From Mesoflavibacter profundi (GTDB lineage Bacteria > Bacteroidota > Bacteroidia > Flavobacteriales > Flavobacteriaceae), in contig NZ_CP061703.1 of assembly GCF_014764305.1 (NCBI RefSeq), positions 310,001-374,000 of the forward strand: a DNA stretch of 64,000 nt, read 5' to 3'. This document shows, one piece after another, positions 37,795 to 45,866 of the stretch. A model generated the notes under the pieces. That model made no database searches, was not told the origin of the DNA, and worked only from the letters and a program-made list of their open reading frames with translations. The stretch's first letter is position 1. Each line of letters opens with the position of its first letter. The position numbers and the translations under genes were made by a program.

Positions 37795-39855
37795 TTAAAA
37801 ATCTGTAGCATCGTTTGGATCGGTTCCATTTATAGCTTCATCGCCATCATTAACACCATCTCCATCGGTATCTGGATTATCCGGATCTGTAATGTTTCCG
37901 TTTGGATTAGCTATAGATTGACCATTATCTATTCCGGTTAGTTCTTCACAATCAAATAAACCATCATTGTCAGAATCTATATATGTTGGCGGACCTAATA
38001 AATAAAAAACACCATTAGTAGAAACTTGACCTGTAATAGTATTTTCAACTCTTACAATCAACATATCTAAATTATTTACATTATCATAAGGAGTTACTAA
38101 GGGATTTACAGCTGAATCTGCATCTGCTTGAGTTTCATGAAACGTTATTACAGAGTTTATGTAATTATCGTTAAACTGTTCTAAGTCGTAAGTTAATCCA
38201 TCGCAATCTTCAGAAAACCATTCAGCACCATAAACAGCAACATCTTGCGGATCTAAATAATCAGGTATGTTATCGCCATCGCTATCTTGATCCATAGGAT
38301 TAGTATTTGTTCCATATACTTCATCTACAGTATTTATACCATCGTCGTCGTCATCTTCATCTTGATAATTTGGTATGCCATCTAAATCTGTATCATCATC
38401 TAATAAATTTCCGTTTCCGTTAATATCTTCATCCAGATCATAAACACCATCATTATCAAAGTCGCCTAATGTTACACATGTTGAAGCTGTTCCTAAATCT
38501 GTTGTAGTAGTAAAATTTCCTGTAAACGTATCTGTTTCTTGACCTAAATTTACATCTACTACATTAATCGTATAAGCACTATTGGAAGCACAATAACTAA
38601 TACTTTCGTTTACGGTTCCATCAGTAATAGGTATAATTTGCGCATTGTTACCATTAACTAATTGCATATAACCATTAGTAATTGGGTTACCATCACAATC
38701 ATTAAACATTCCTGTTAGTGTTGTGATTTGTTCTGTTGAATTTGTTACTGTAACCGTAACTGTATCATCTGCAGAAAATGGTCCAATTGTAGTTGTAAAC
38801 ACATCACAACCATAATTAGGAACTGTTAAAGTCAACGCTTCATTAGCAGCAATTAAACCACAAACTTCTCCGTTACTATTGGTATATCCTGCTGAAGTTG
38901 AATTCCATGTAGTCGTTTGTAACGTCAATTGAGTATATAAACTTGGCAAAGGGTTTCCGTTATTATCTTGTAACGTAATGCATGCTTGAACAACTTCAAA
39001 AGGTGCATCACAATTCCAGAAACTAAAATGCGAAACATCTCCAACATATTCACTACCTATTAGTGTAGCTTCACCTTCTTCTATCCAATACCCATATTGC
39101 TCATCAAAATACCATAATGGTATTGTTGCTGGCGGATTTGTTGCATTGGTTGGAACAGGAATAGTTATAGTTGCTGTTGTACCAGAAGCGATGTTTAAAT
39201 CTTCTCCGTTAGCTCCAATTAATTCTACAGCAATCATACCGTAAGTTTCTAACACTTGTAATTGATCATTTAAATCTTGTGCTATTAACATACCTGGCAT
39301 TTGTAGGTTCATATCGTCTTCATCAGGATTTAAATGCTTTAAAACAACATCTACATTTCCTTGGTAAGGAACTCCTAAATTTGTCTCGAAACTACCTTCA
39401 AAATCTACTTTTGTACCATTTGGTAAATCTATAGTTATGGCTTGACCAGAAACTATAGTTGCAATTGGTGTTGCATCTAATAGCATAATTTTTACTTGGT
39501 TTATACCATTGGTTGGCACTAAAGATCTTGATCCTGTAATGTAGCCTTGCTTAGATGCTTTGATATAGGCTAGCTTTTCAAAAACAGTTGCTTCATTAAC
39601 AGTAAAAACACCATTAACATCTGTAGTTGCAAATCCGCTTCCTAAAGTGATGTTTACACCAACAATTGGTTGGTTGTTTTCATCTACAACTTGACCAATA
39701 AAACTAGCAGAAATAGAATTTCCAAAATTTGCTAAAAAAGGATTATCTGTTAAACCATCTTCCTGTTCTTGGTTAATAGGAATATTGTTATCCTTCTCAC
39801 AAGAAAAAACTATTAGAAGGAATGCAAAAGCATATAGTAGTTTTGAAAATTTCAT
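37795..39855 (-). CDS. Surface lipoprotein with CarboxypepD_reg-like domain and TSP3 repeats
   Basis: A 686-residue lipoprotein (signal LLIVFSCEKD with the lipid cysteine). Residues about 50-130 form a carboxypeptidase-regulatory-like domain (GQVVDENNQPIVGVNITLGSG). The middle contains a domain with LWYFDEQYGYWIEEGEATL, also seen in other flavobacterial surface lipoproteins. The C-terminal third has thrombospondin-type-3 calcium-binding repeats (DxDxDGxxD: DTDLDGIPNYQDEDDDDDGI, DPDNPDTDGDGVNDGDE). It is probably anchored in the outer membrane and exposed at the surface; no T9SS sorting domain is present. Confidence 0.88.
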   Translation of the reverse strand: MKFSKLLYAFAFLLIVFSCEKDNNIPINQEQEDGLTDNPFLANFGNSISASFIGQVVDENNQPIVGVNITLGSGFATTDVNGVFTVNEATVFEKLAYIKASKQGYITGSRSLVPTNGINQVKIMLLDATPIATIVSGQAITIDLPNGTKVDFEGSFETNLGVPYQGNVDVVLKHLNPDEDDMNLQMPGMLIAQDLNDQLQVLETYGMIAVELIGANGEDLNIASGTTATITIPVPTNATNPPATIPLWYFDEQYGYWIEEGEATLIGSEYVGDVSHFSFWNCDAPFEVVQACITLQDNNGNPLPSLYTQLTLQTTTWNSTSAGYTNSNGEVCGLIAANEALTLTVPNYGCDVFTTTIGPFSADDTVTVTVTNSTEQITTLTGMFNDCDGNPITNGYMQLVNGNNAQIIPITDGTVNESISYCASNSAYTINVVDVNLGQETDTFTGNFTTTTDLGTASTCVTLGDFDNDGVYDLDEDINGNGNLLDDDTDLDGIPNYQDEDDDDDGINTVDEVYGTNTNPMDQDSDGDNIPDYLDPQDVAVYGAEWFSEDCDGLTYDLEQFNDNYINSVITFHETQADADSAVNPLVTPYDNVNNLDMLIVRVENTITGQVSTNGVFYLLGPPTYIDSDNDGLFDCEELTGIDNGQSIANPNGNITDPDNPDTDGDGVNDGDEAINGTDPNDATDF

Positions 39856-39957
39856 ATTCTTTAATTATTGATTACATTTAATAGATGACTAAACATCTAA
39901 ATAGTTGCGTGTTACTATAAATTTAAAACAATTTAGTTAAAAAAAACTACCTTAACC

Positions 39958-41163
39958 TTATTCTTTTCCATCTACGTAATCTTGTAGATAGGCATATCTT
40001 TTGGTTAATTTTCCGTTTTCTGTCATTTTTGCACGTTTTAAAACACCGTTTTTATCACCATTAAAAAATGCTGGTATCACCGATTTTAAAAACATCTCTC
40101 CAAAACCTTCACTTGCGTCTTTTGGTAATTCACATGGTAAATTATCTACAGCCATAACGGTAATTGCTCCTTTTGCATTGTATGGCACTTCTTGTTCTGT
40201 TATTGGATCGTAACCATAAAATGGATCTGCAATAGTAGATGGTCTTATTGTACTAGCAACTGGTCCATCAATATCACAAGACACATCTGCTACCAAATTG
40301 ATTTTAAAATCTGGATGTTTTGCATCTTCTCTTGTAAATAAATAAGGTGCGCCATCACCATAAAAATGACCTGCGATAAAAAAATCGGTTACCTTAGCAT
40401 AAGGCATAAAATTACTTTCGTAACCGCTTGGATCTTTATAAAATTCTGGTCTACTTCCTACTTTACCATCTTTACGTTTGTTGTATTCCATAACATCAAT
40501 CATGCAATAAACTGGCTCTGTAAAATCTGTAGTTAAGTATAACGCATCACTTACTTCTTTAATTTTTAAATGGTCTAAAATTTCTTTAGCGCCTTTTGCG
40601 ACTTTACCTGTTCCAGAAAGCACAATCTTTATGTTAGGTAATTTTATTTTATCAAGCTCTGCTTTTACCTCATCTAAATCTTTTAAGTGTTCTACCTTTG
40701 GAAGTTCAAACAAACCGTCACGTAATCCTAAAGCTCTAAATCCATTATAAGCACCAACTAATCCTGCGTAGCGACCAAAACCTATTAGTCTTGCACCGCT
40801 TTCTTTAACGATGGTTTCGTGATCGTATAACTCGATATTTTTTTCTAAAATGGCTTTTAACAACTTACGGTTGTAAGGCTGCTTTTTTATAGTATGACTG
40901 AAGAAAAAATATTTTTTATTAGGAATTAATGCCTCTAAAGGCACTTCTTTTACACCTAACATAACGTCTGCTTCTGAGACATCTTGAGTTACTGTAAATC
41001 CTAAATCTGAATAGTCTTTATCTGGAAAAACCCTAATATCTGAAGCTTCTACTACTACGTTTGCTTCTGGAAAATTATCTTTTAGTGTTTTTAAATCTTT
41101 TGGTGAGAATACAACGCGTCTATCTGGTGGATTTTTACGTTCTTTTATTATTGCGAATTTCAT
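39958..41163 (-). CDS. NAD(P)-dependent saccharopine / alanine dehydrogenase-like enzyme
   Basis: A 401-residue oxidoreductase. The N-terminal AlaDh/PNT-like domain (MKFAIIKERKNPPDRRVVFSP) holds conserved basic residues, and the middle has a Rossmann strand with IKIVLSGTGKVAKGAKEIL. It resembles LYS1-type saccharopine dehydrogenases and is commonly annotated as alanine dehydrogenase in Flavobacteriia; substrate uncertain. The ATG at 41163 is chosen over one three codons upstream. It is a single gene between the TSP3 lipoprotein and ssrA. Confidence 0.8.
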   Translation of the reverse strand: MKFAIIKERKNPPDRRVVFSPKDLKTLKDNFPEANVVVEASDIRVFPDKDYSDLGFTVTQDVSEADVMLGVKEVPLEALIPNKKYFFFSHTIKKQPYNRKLLKAILEKNIELYDHETIVKESGARLIGFGRYAGLVGAYNGFRALGLRDGLFELPKVEHLKDLDEVKAELDKIKLPNIKIVLSGTGKVAKGAKEILDHLKIKEVSDALYLTTDFTEPVYCMIDVMEYNKRKDGKVGSRPEFYKDPSGYESNFMPYAKVTDFFIAGHFYGDGAPYLFTREDAKHPDFKINLVADVSCDIDGPVASTIRPSTIADPFYGYDPITEQEVPYNAKGAITVMAVDNLPCELPKDASEGFGEMFLKSVIPAFFNGDKNGVLKRAKMTENGKLTKRYAYLQDYVDGKE

Positions 41164-41355
41164 GTAATACATTTTAATCCTGCTAAAATACCTTTATTAT
41201 TAAGCTTTAGCAAATGAAATTTTTATACTAATAATGTCATTTTTTCTTAAGTTTTTTATAAATGTGTGTTGGTATATTTTTTGATACATTATTTTTAGTA
41301 AATTCGCAGTCCTTTACTTTAAAAGGTATTTAAAACTAACTTTGGGTTTAGGACC

Positions 41356-41423
41356 GCGTTAAGGATTGAGGTATTGTTGGAGCACATCTATGATTGCGAC
41401 TACCGAAAGCCTGACGCACTTTT
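41356..41423. repeat. Dispersed 65-bp repeat, copy 2 (inverted)
   Basis: Reverse-complement copy of the element at 32502-32566, with a highly similar core around ATTGTTGGAGCACATCT. It lies 40 bp before the tmRNA gene, possibly inside the precursor transcript. The spacing and the partial conservation point to an old, mobile or REP-like element. Confidence 0.7.
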
Positions 41424-41462
41424 GCCATTAAAAGCAAAAGTGGGTAACGCCATAACAATTTT

Positions 41463-41856
41463 GGGGTCGACTGGTTTTGACAGCGAGATTAATTAGATGG
41501 TAAGCACGTCGTGTAACGACTATGAGACACGTTAAACGCTAGGTCAACTTTTAAACGGCGAGAATAACTACGCTTTAGCTGCCTAATCTGAATTATAGTA
41601 AGATTACGCCTAGGCTTACAAGGTAAGCAAGCTAAATGTCTATGGAAAGCCTTGATTGGCGGCGTTCCTTTTTGAGGCATCGTAAATGTCAATATAGATT
41701 TGGTAGCGCTTTGATGCCAATTCGAAACTTTAAGAAGATAGGCAGTAACTAGGTTGTCTTTAACCAGGTTGCTGATGAAAACACAAGAAAAGACTAAACG
41801 TGTAGAAAGCTATTTGGTTACTTGTTTGGACGAGAGTTCGATTCTCTCCGACTCCA
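41463..41856 (+). ncRNA. ssrA: Transfer-messenger RNA (tmRNA)
   Basis: tmRNA frees stalled ribosomes and tags the nascent peptide for proteolysis. The 5' end GGGGTCGA pairs with CGACTCC at the 3' end to form the acceptor stem, and the T-arm GAGTTCGATTCTC is present just before it. The tag frame runs from 41557 to a TAA at 41584-41586 and encodes GENNYALAA, the Bacteroidota-type tag. The CCA end is not encoded (genome reads ACAG). The 3' end is the attachment site of the genomic island that follows. Confidence 0.95.
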
Positions 41857-41899
41857 CAGAAAACCCTGTAAAGCATTGATTTTACAGGGTTTTATTTTT
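41844..41899. other. attL: left attachment repeat of the island
   Basis: 56 bp containing the last 13 bases of ssrA and the following terminator hairpin (AAAACCCTGTAAA / TTTACAGGGTTTT). It is repeated directly at 56331-56386 with two mismatches (G41859/A56346 and C41874/T56361). The offset between copies is 14,487 bp. Integration here leaves ssrA intact. Confidence 0.9.
41860..41895 (+). terminator. Terminator of ssrA
   Basis: Hairpin AAAACCCTGTAAA, a short loop, TTTACAGGGTTTT and a T-rich tail, 3 bp after the tmRNA end. A second copy lies at attR (56347-56382). Confidence 0.85.
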
Positions 41900-41900
41900 A

Positions 41901-41924
41901 TAGGTGACAAAATAGGTGACAAAA
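41901..41924. repeat. Arm-type direct repeats, left end (two copies)
   Basis: Two tandem copies of the 12-mer TAGGTGACAAAA just inside attL. Five perfect copies in the same orientation lie inside attR. Tyrosine integrases bind short direct repeats of this kind as arm sites. Confidence 0.75.
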
Positions 41925-41931
41925 AATATTT

Positions 41932-43236
41932 TTACATATTTAAAATTAACGGAATTGTAGTTCGCACTCCAATAGTTGCTCTTTTATAAAATTCATCTCC
42001 TGAATCTTCAAACTTATCCTCTAAATCTTTAAAATAAGTAAATATTTCAAAATTAATAATGGTCTTGTCTTTTGGTTTGTCTTTTTTATTTAAGCCAAAA
42101 ATTAACCCTAAACCTAAATTCTTATAGTTTCCATTATAATTATCAGAATCTTTTATTTCGTTATAATCACCATAAACATGAAAATAGAAATTTTCTAATA
42201 TTTTCTTATTAAAATCAAAAGCTATTTGATGTCTTTTAAATGTATCATAAGTTGAAAATAAATAAGCATTTGTTGTTTCTTCTATAAACCTGTTTGAATT
42301 AGCTTGATTACCAATTGTATTTTCTGTCACAATTTTATCCGTGGTTAAAGCGTTTGAATTATTAGTATCTGCATAAGAGTACTTTAAAGCATACTGACCA
42401 TTTAATAAATACACCCAAGAATTTTTATAAGATGAATCCAAATCTCTATCTTGATCATAAAACAAATTCAAACTTAATCCAAACTCATGATTTTCTGGTG
42501 TTAGCTTAGTTAACTGGTCAGACATTTGTAATGTAGGGTTATAAGTATACAATTTTTGAGTGCCGTATTTTGCATACATATTTAACCAAACTAGTCTAAC
42601 TGATGACCATTCTGCTTCTAATTCTTTTTCTTTTTTTAAAGTTTCATAATCTTTTTTTTCTAACTCTTTAACTTTTGCTTTTATTTCATGATATTCTATT
42701 GTATTCGTTTTTTTAGATTTTTCTAAACTGTCTAATTCGTTATTTAATAATTTCAAATATTCTGAATTATCAGTTTTATCCTTATCTATCTTTAATATAC
42801 TCTCGTCTAATAGTTTTTTGTTTTCTATGCTATATTTAAATCTTGATAAACCCCAAAAATTAAACACGAAGCTTTGATCCAATCTTAGGTTGATGTTTGT
42901 ATTATATTGCTCATCACTAAATACAGTTGCAACACCTTCATTAATACCTCCATCAAACTTTAATGTGGTTGCTCCAACTAAATAATCATTTTTACTAAAC
43001 CAGTTTTTTGTAATAGCTAATGATAATTTGGGTTTAACTACATCTATACTAACATAAGATCCTAGACTACTTAAATCTGAATCACCTACAATAGCTTGAG
43101 ACATATGAGAATTAAAAATTGTTTTGAAGTTTGCATCTGATATATAATTTGATACTTGTTCTTTTTTTGTAGTAGATTCTCCGTCTTGAGCAATACTAAA
43201 AATAGGTAGTAATAAGAATAAGATTAATTTTTTCAT
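41932..43236 (-). CDS. Outer-membrane barrel-like protein, island cargo
   Basis: A 434-residue exported protein; the ATG at 43236 gives a signal peptide (MKKLILFLLLPIFSIAQ). The mature chain has alternating aromatic strands at both ends (VGATTLKFDGGI, NLRLDQSFVFNFWG, YFHVYGDYNEI) typical of a transmembrane barrel, interrupted at about residues 155-225 by a charged coiled coil. It ends in a strand with ATIGVRTTIPLILNM. No specific family recognised. As the last gene before attL it is cargo of the island, not needed for transfer. Confidence 0.65.
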   Translation of the reverse strand: MKKLILFLLLPIFSIAQDGESTTKKEQVSNYISDANFKTIFNSHMSQAIVGDSDLSSLGSYVSIDVVKPKLSLAITKNWFSKNDYLVGATTLKFDGGINEGVATVFSDEQYNTNINLRLDQSFVFNFWGLSRFKYSIENKKLLDESILKIDKDKTDNSEYLKLLNNELDSLEKSKKTNTIEYHEIKAKVKELEKKDYETLKKEKELEAEWSSVRLVWLNMYAKYGTQKLYTYNPTLQMSDQLTKLTPENHEFGLSLNLFYDQDRDLDSSYKNSWVYLLNGQYALKYSYADTNNSNALTTDKIVTENTIGNQANSNRFIEETTNAYLFSTYDTFKRHQIAFDFNKKILENFYFHVYGDYNEIKDSDNYNGNYKNLGLGLIFGLNKKDKPKDKTIINFEIFTYFKDLEDKFEDSGDEFYKRATIGVRTTIPLILNM

Positions 43237-43267
43237 TTTGGTTGGTTTTAAATTATTATTGATTTTA

Positions 43268-44185
43268 TTATTTCCATAGTGGTTCATCTTGCCAATTTGG
43301 TTTCATACCTAGTGCATTAGGATCTACATTAGGATATTTTAAAAGTAAACTATTTAATTTATTTCCAAACTCATTTTTAGGTAAAATGGCATTAAGCATA
43401 TACCTCATTAAACACATATGTATATAAAGTTTAGAAAACTCGTGTTGTTTTGGCACATTGTGACTATCTGTTATCCAAGGGTTTGGTGGGTTTGGTAATA
43501 TTTTTACTGTACTAGGTAAATTACGATTCCATAACCTAGAGTGATGCGCACAAAAATTACGTATCTGAGCTATTGACTGCAACCAGCTTGGTAAATAGGT
43601 ATGGTTTACTGCACCAAAATCCTTTGCTATTTCATCTTTAGAATTTATTCTATGATGTAAATTACCATATAACTTTGATAAATTACCAAAACTTACTTGT
43701 TCTAAAGTTTTCCATGATGGAGGAAATCTTAAATCATCTTTATGCTTTTTAAAATGATGTTTTATTGTGACATCTTTACTTCTTGACCTAGTTACTTCCT
43801 CTTCTATTTTAGCTAATGTTCTGGAAAATTTCAATCTATCTATAAAAATCTCTGAATTACAAAACCACCAAGGATCTATTTCATGAGATAAGTAATAGAT
43901 TAATTTAGTACGCAAACTAATTTCTATCTTTTCTATAACATCAAAAAGTAACAATCTTAACTCTGCATCGAAATTGTACAAAGCTATAACATCTTCGAAT
44001 TTACTATTGGGTTTGAAAATATGATTTTCTTTATCAGACTGCATTACATACCAGTACTCTCCTAACCTATAATAACTAATATTTATAAGATATTTCTCAG
44101 CAATACGAGGATGTTTGATTTTTAAACCACGATCTTGTAGTTGCTTGACTTGTTGAGTAAGTGTGAATGGATTTTTGTCGAACAT
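43268..44185 (-). CDS. Abi_2 family abortive infection protein (HEPN-type)
   Basis: A 305-residue protein of the AbiD/AbiF group (Abi_2). Family marks: ISYYRLGEYW, FDAELRLLLFDVIEKIEIS, WKTLEQVSFGNLSKLY and RNFCAHHSRLWNR. The last contains R-N-x-C-A-H (residues 209-214), the R-x4-H motif of HEPN ribonucleases, so it likely cleaves RNA upon phage infection and stops growth. The barrel gene follows on the same strand; its signal-peptide start at 43236 is 31 bp past this gene's stop. A GC-rich hairpin lies 55 bp upstream. Confidence 0.88.
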   Translation of the reverse strand: MFDKNPFTLTQQVKQLQDRGLKIKHPRIAEKYLINISYYRLGEYWYVMQSDKENHIFKPNSKFEDVIALYNFDAELRLLLFDVIEKIEISLRTKLIYYLSHEIDPWWFCNSEIFIDRLKFSRTLAKIEEEVTRSRSKDVTIKHHFKKHKDDLRFPPSWKTLEQVSFGNLSKLYGNLHHRINSKDEIAKDFGAVNHTYLPSWLQSIAQIRNFCAHHSRLWNRNLPSTVKILPNPPNPWITDSHNVPKQHEFSKLYIHMCLMRYMLNAILPKNEFGNKLNSLLLKYPNVDPNALGMKPNWQDEPLWK

Positions 44186-44239
44186 TTATATAGGTTGAGT
44201 TTTAAATTTTAATAAAAAGAAACCTATAAAAAGCAAAAG

Positions 44240-44280
44240 ACACACCCTGGGACGCTGTGCTTATGGGTAGCGTGGTGTGT
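44240..44280. other. GC-rich hairpin upstream of the Abi_2 gene
   Basis: Outer arms ACACACC / GGTGTGT and inner arms ACGCT / AGCGT, with a 5-nt bulge on one side and a 12-nt loop. No T-run follows, so it is not a clear terminator. It would fall in the 5' leader of the Abi_2 transcript. Confidence 0.5.
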
Positions 44281-44386
44281 ACTGTTAATGCAAATGTACA
44301 ACTTTTTACCACACAATTACTAGGATTTACTATATTATCTTTAATTAATCTCATCTTTATAAGTTTCAAGAAACCATTCTAATGAT

Positions 44387-45856
44387 TTACCGTGCTTTCC
44401 AAGTTCCCTTGTTAAATAATTCACGTGCCCTTTTATAGCTATTTTCTTCGCGTTTAGCATTTTCGAAATCGTATCCCATTCTTTTTGCTTCCAATATATT
44501 TCTAATTCCTTCGGGAAATTTTCTGGTATTTGATCTAATTCCTCTGTAAAATTCTTCTGTAACTGAACTAACAAGCTCTCTTTCTTCATTTTCAAGTTCT
44601 CTTCTATCTGTGTCAAACTTTCTTTTTGATTCAATTTCAAGTTTTTTAAACGTCTTTGGTAAATCTTTAATTTTTCTTCTAACTCGATCGATAGAATTTC
44701 TAATTGATTTTGATTTTTCTTCAATGTCTGAGCTTTCTCTAATACATCTTGATAGCTCTTCTTCCTCTCGTTCAATCTCTCTTCTTTTGTTAAGATATCT
44801 TGTTTCCAAGTTTCTACTTTTCCGTTCAAAGTTTGATCTTTCAGTACTAACAATTTCTCGTCTTTCTTTAATCTCATCGAACTTGCCTCTAAATTCTGCA
44901 TATATTTCTCGTTCAAATCTTTCTTCCATTTGTTCCAGTCCCTCTCTCTCTGCTTTTGTAGCGCTCTCAATTCTTGATAATTCAGATTCAAAGTCGTGTT
45001 CAGCTCTTCGGTAAGGTTCAGATTGAAGGCTTTTTTTAATAGTTCGTAGCGTGTTATTAAGTCTCGCTTTGCGGCAGGTGAGCGATTCTTCAAAAATTCT
45101 TCTTTGGTCTTCATCAAATTCCAGTATTCCTTCTGAAGTTCCAGAGGAAACTCGTATATATTTGGTGCTTGCTTCGATTCCATTATATTCCCATTTTACT
45201 CGTTTTGTTGTTTTAAAATTGTCTTCAATTTCTTGTGCGGAAGATTTAGGCACTATAATACTAACAGTATCAACACCTAATCGTCTTAACTTAATTTTCT
45301 TTTCTTCTTTTACTTTATGAGTGATTACTAATTCTATCAATAATATAGGCTTGTTATTAGCATCAAAAAAAGTAACATCGGGTCTAATTAATAAATACCT
45401 GTCTTCAACTTCTGGATTTTTACCATATTTTATAGCTCCCTTACAATCTTCATAAAAGGTTAATTGAGATTTGACCTTTTTTGCAGTTACAAATTTTGCT
45501 TTTTCTAACAGCATTGGTGCTCCATCTTCACCTCTTGGTGGATATTTGTAAACATTTGGTACTTTTATAGCTTTTACCCTTTGTAGAATATCTGTTGCTA
45601 AAGTTTCTCTATATTGACGATTACTAAAGGTGCAAGGTGTATCGTCTTTTTCAATGTCAACAGGAACGTGACGAAAATAAGATCTATGATTTGGGTTTTT
45701 CTTTCTTATAACAGCTTCCATTTGCTTATCGCAACCAATACAGAAATAACCTTTACGACCTCTTTGAGCATTATCTATAAACAAGTGCTCACCTTTTACA
45801 TTTTTAGCCCAATCATTATTAGCTTCTACATCATATTTCTTTTCTTCTAATGACAT
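44387..45856 (-). CDS. CoiA-like nuclease with long coiled coil
   Basis: A 489-residue protein. The N-terminus has a zinc-ribbon-like part (C39, C42, then HRSYFRHVP with H63), as in CoiA. Next comes a PD-(D/E)XK-like nuclease: RPDVTFFD (D160) and ILLIELVITH (E175). From about residue 255 the chain is a charged coiled coil rich in Glu and AGA-coded Arg. It follows the DUF262-HNH gene by 10 bp, the last gene of a four-gene operon. A second frame of the same strand (44341-45183) is open for 280 codons; its wobble positions are richer in G and C than this frame, so I favour this one. Predicted role: DNA cleavage in defence (inference). Confidence 0.7.
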   Translation of the reverse strand: MSLEEKKYDVEANNDWAKNVKGEHLFIDNAQRGRKGYFCIGCDKQMEAVIRKKNPNHRSYFRHVPVDIEKDDTPCTFSNRQYRETLATDILQRVKAIKVPNVYKYPPRGEDGAPMLLEKAKFVTAKKVKSQLTFYEDCKGAIKYGKNPEVEDRYLLIRPDVTFFDANNKPILLIELVITHKVKEEKKIKLRRLGVDTVSIIVPKSSAQEIEDNFKTTKRVKWEYNGIEASTKYIRVSSGTSEGILEFDEDQRRIFEESLTCRKARLNNTLRTIKKSLQSEPYRRAEHDFESELSRIESATKAEREGLEQMEERFEREIYAEFRGKFDEIKERREIVSTERSNFERKSRNLETRYLNKRREIEREEEELSRCIRESSDIEEKSKSIRNSIDRVRRKIKDLPKTFKKLEIESKRKFDTDRRELENEERELVSSVTEEFYRGIRSNTRKFPEGIRNILEAKRMGYDFENAKREENSYKRARELFNKGTWKAR

Positions 45857-45866
45857 AAAACGATAA

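Noticed and set aside
41489-41692. Minus-strand frame across the tmRNA
   Set aside because: The region is the tmRNA gene, with acceptor stem, tag frame and T-arm.
44610-45014. 134-codon plus-strand frame
   Set aside because: Antisense of the coiled coil; Ser/Leu-rich and without family pattern.
44341-45183. 280-codon frame as an independent gene
   Set aside because: Overlaps the CoiA-like gene on the same strand; sampled wobble positions are less AT-rich than in the annotated frame. Kept only as a finding.
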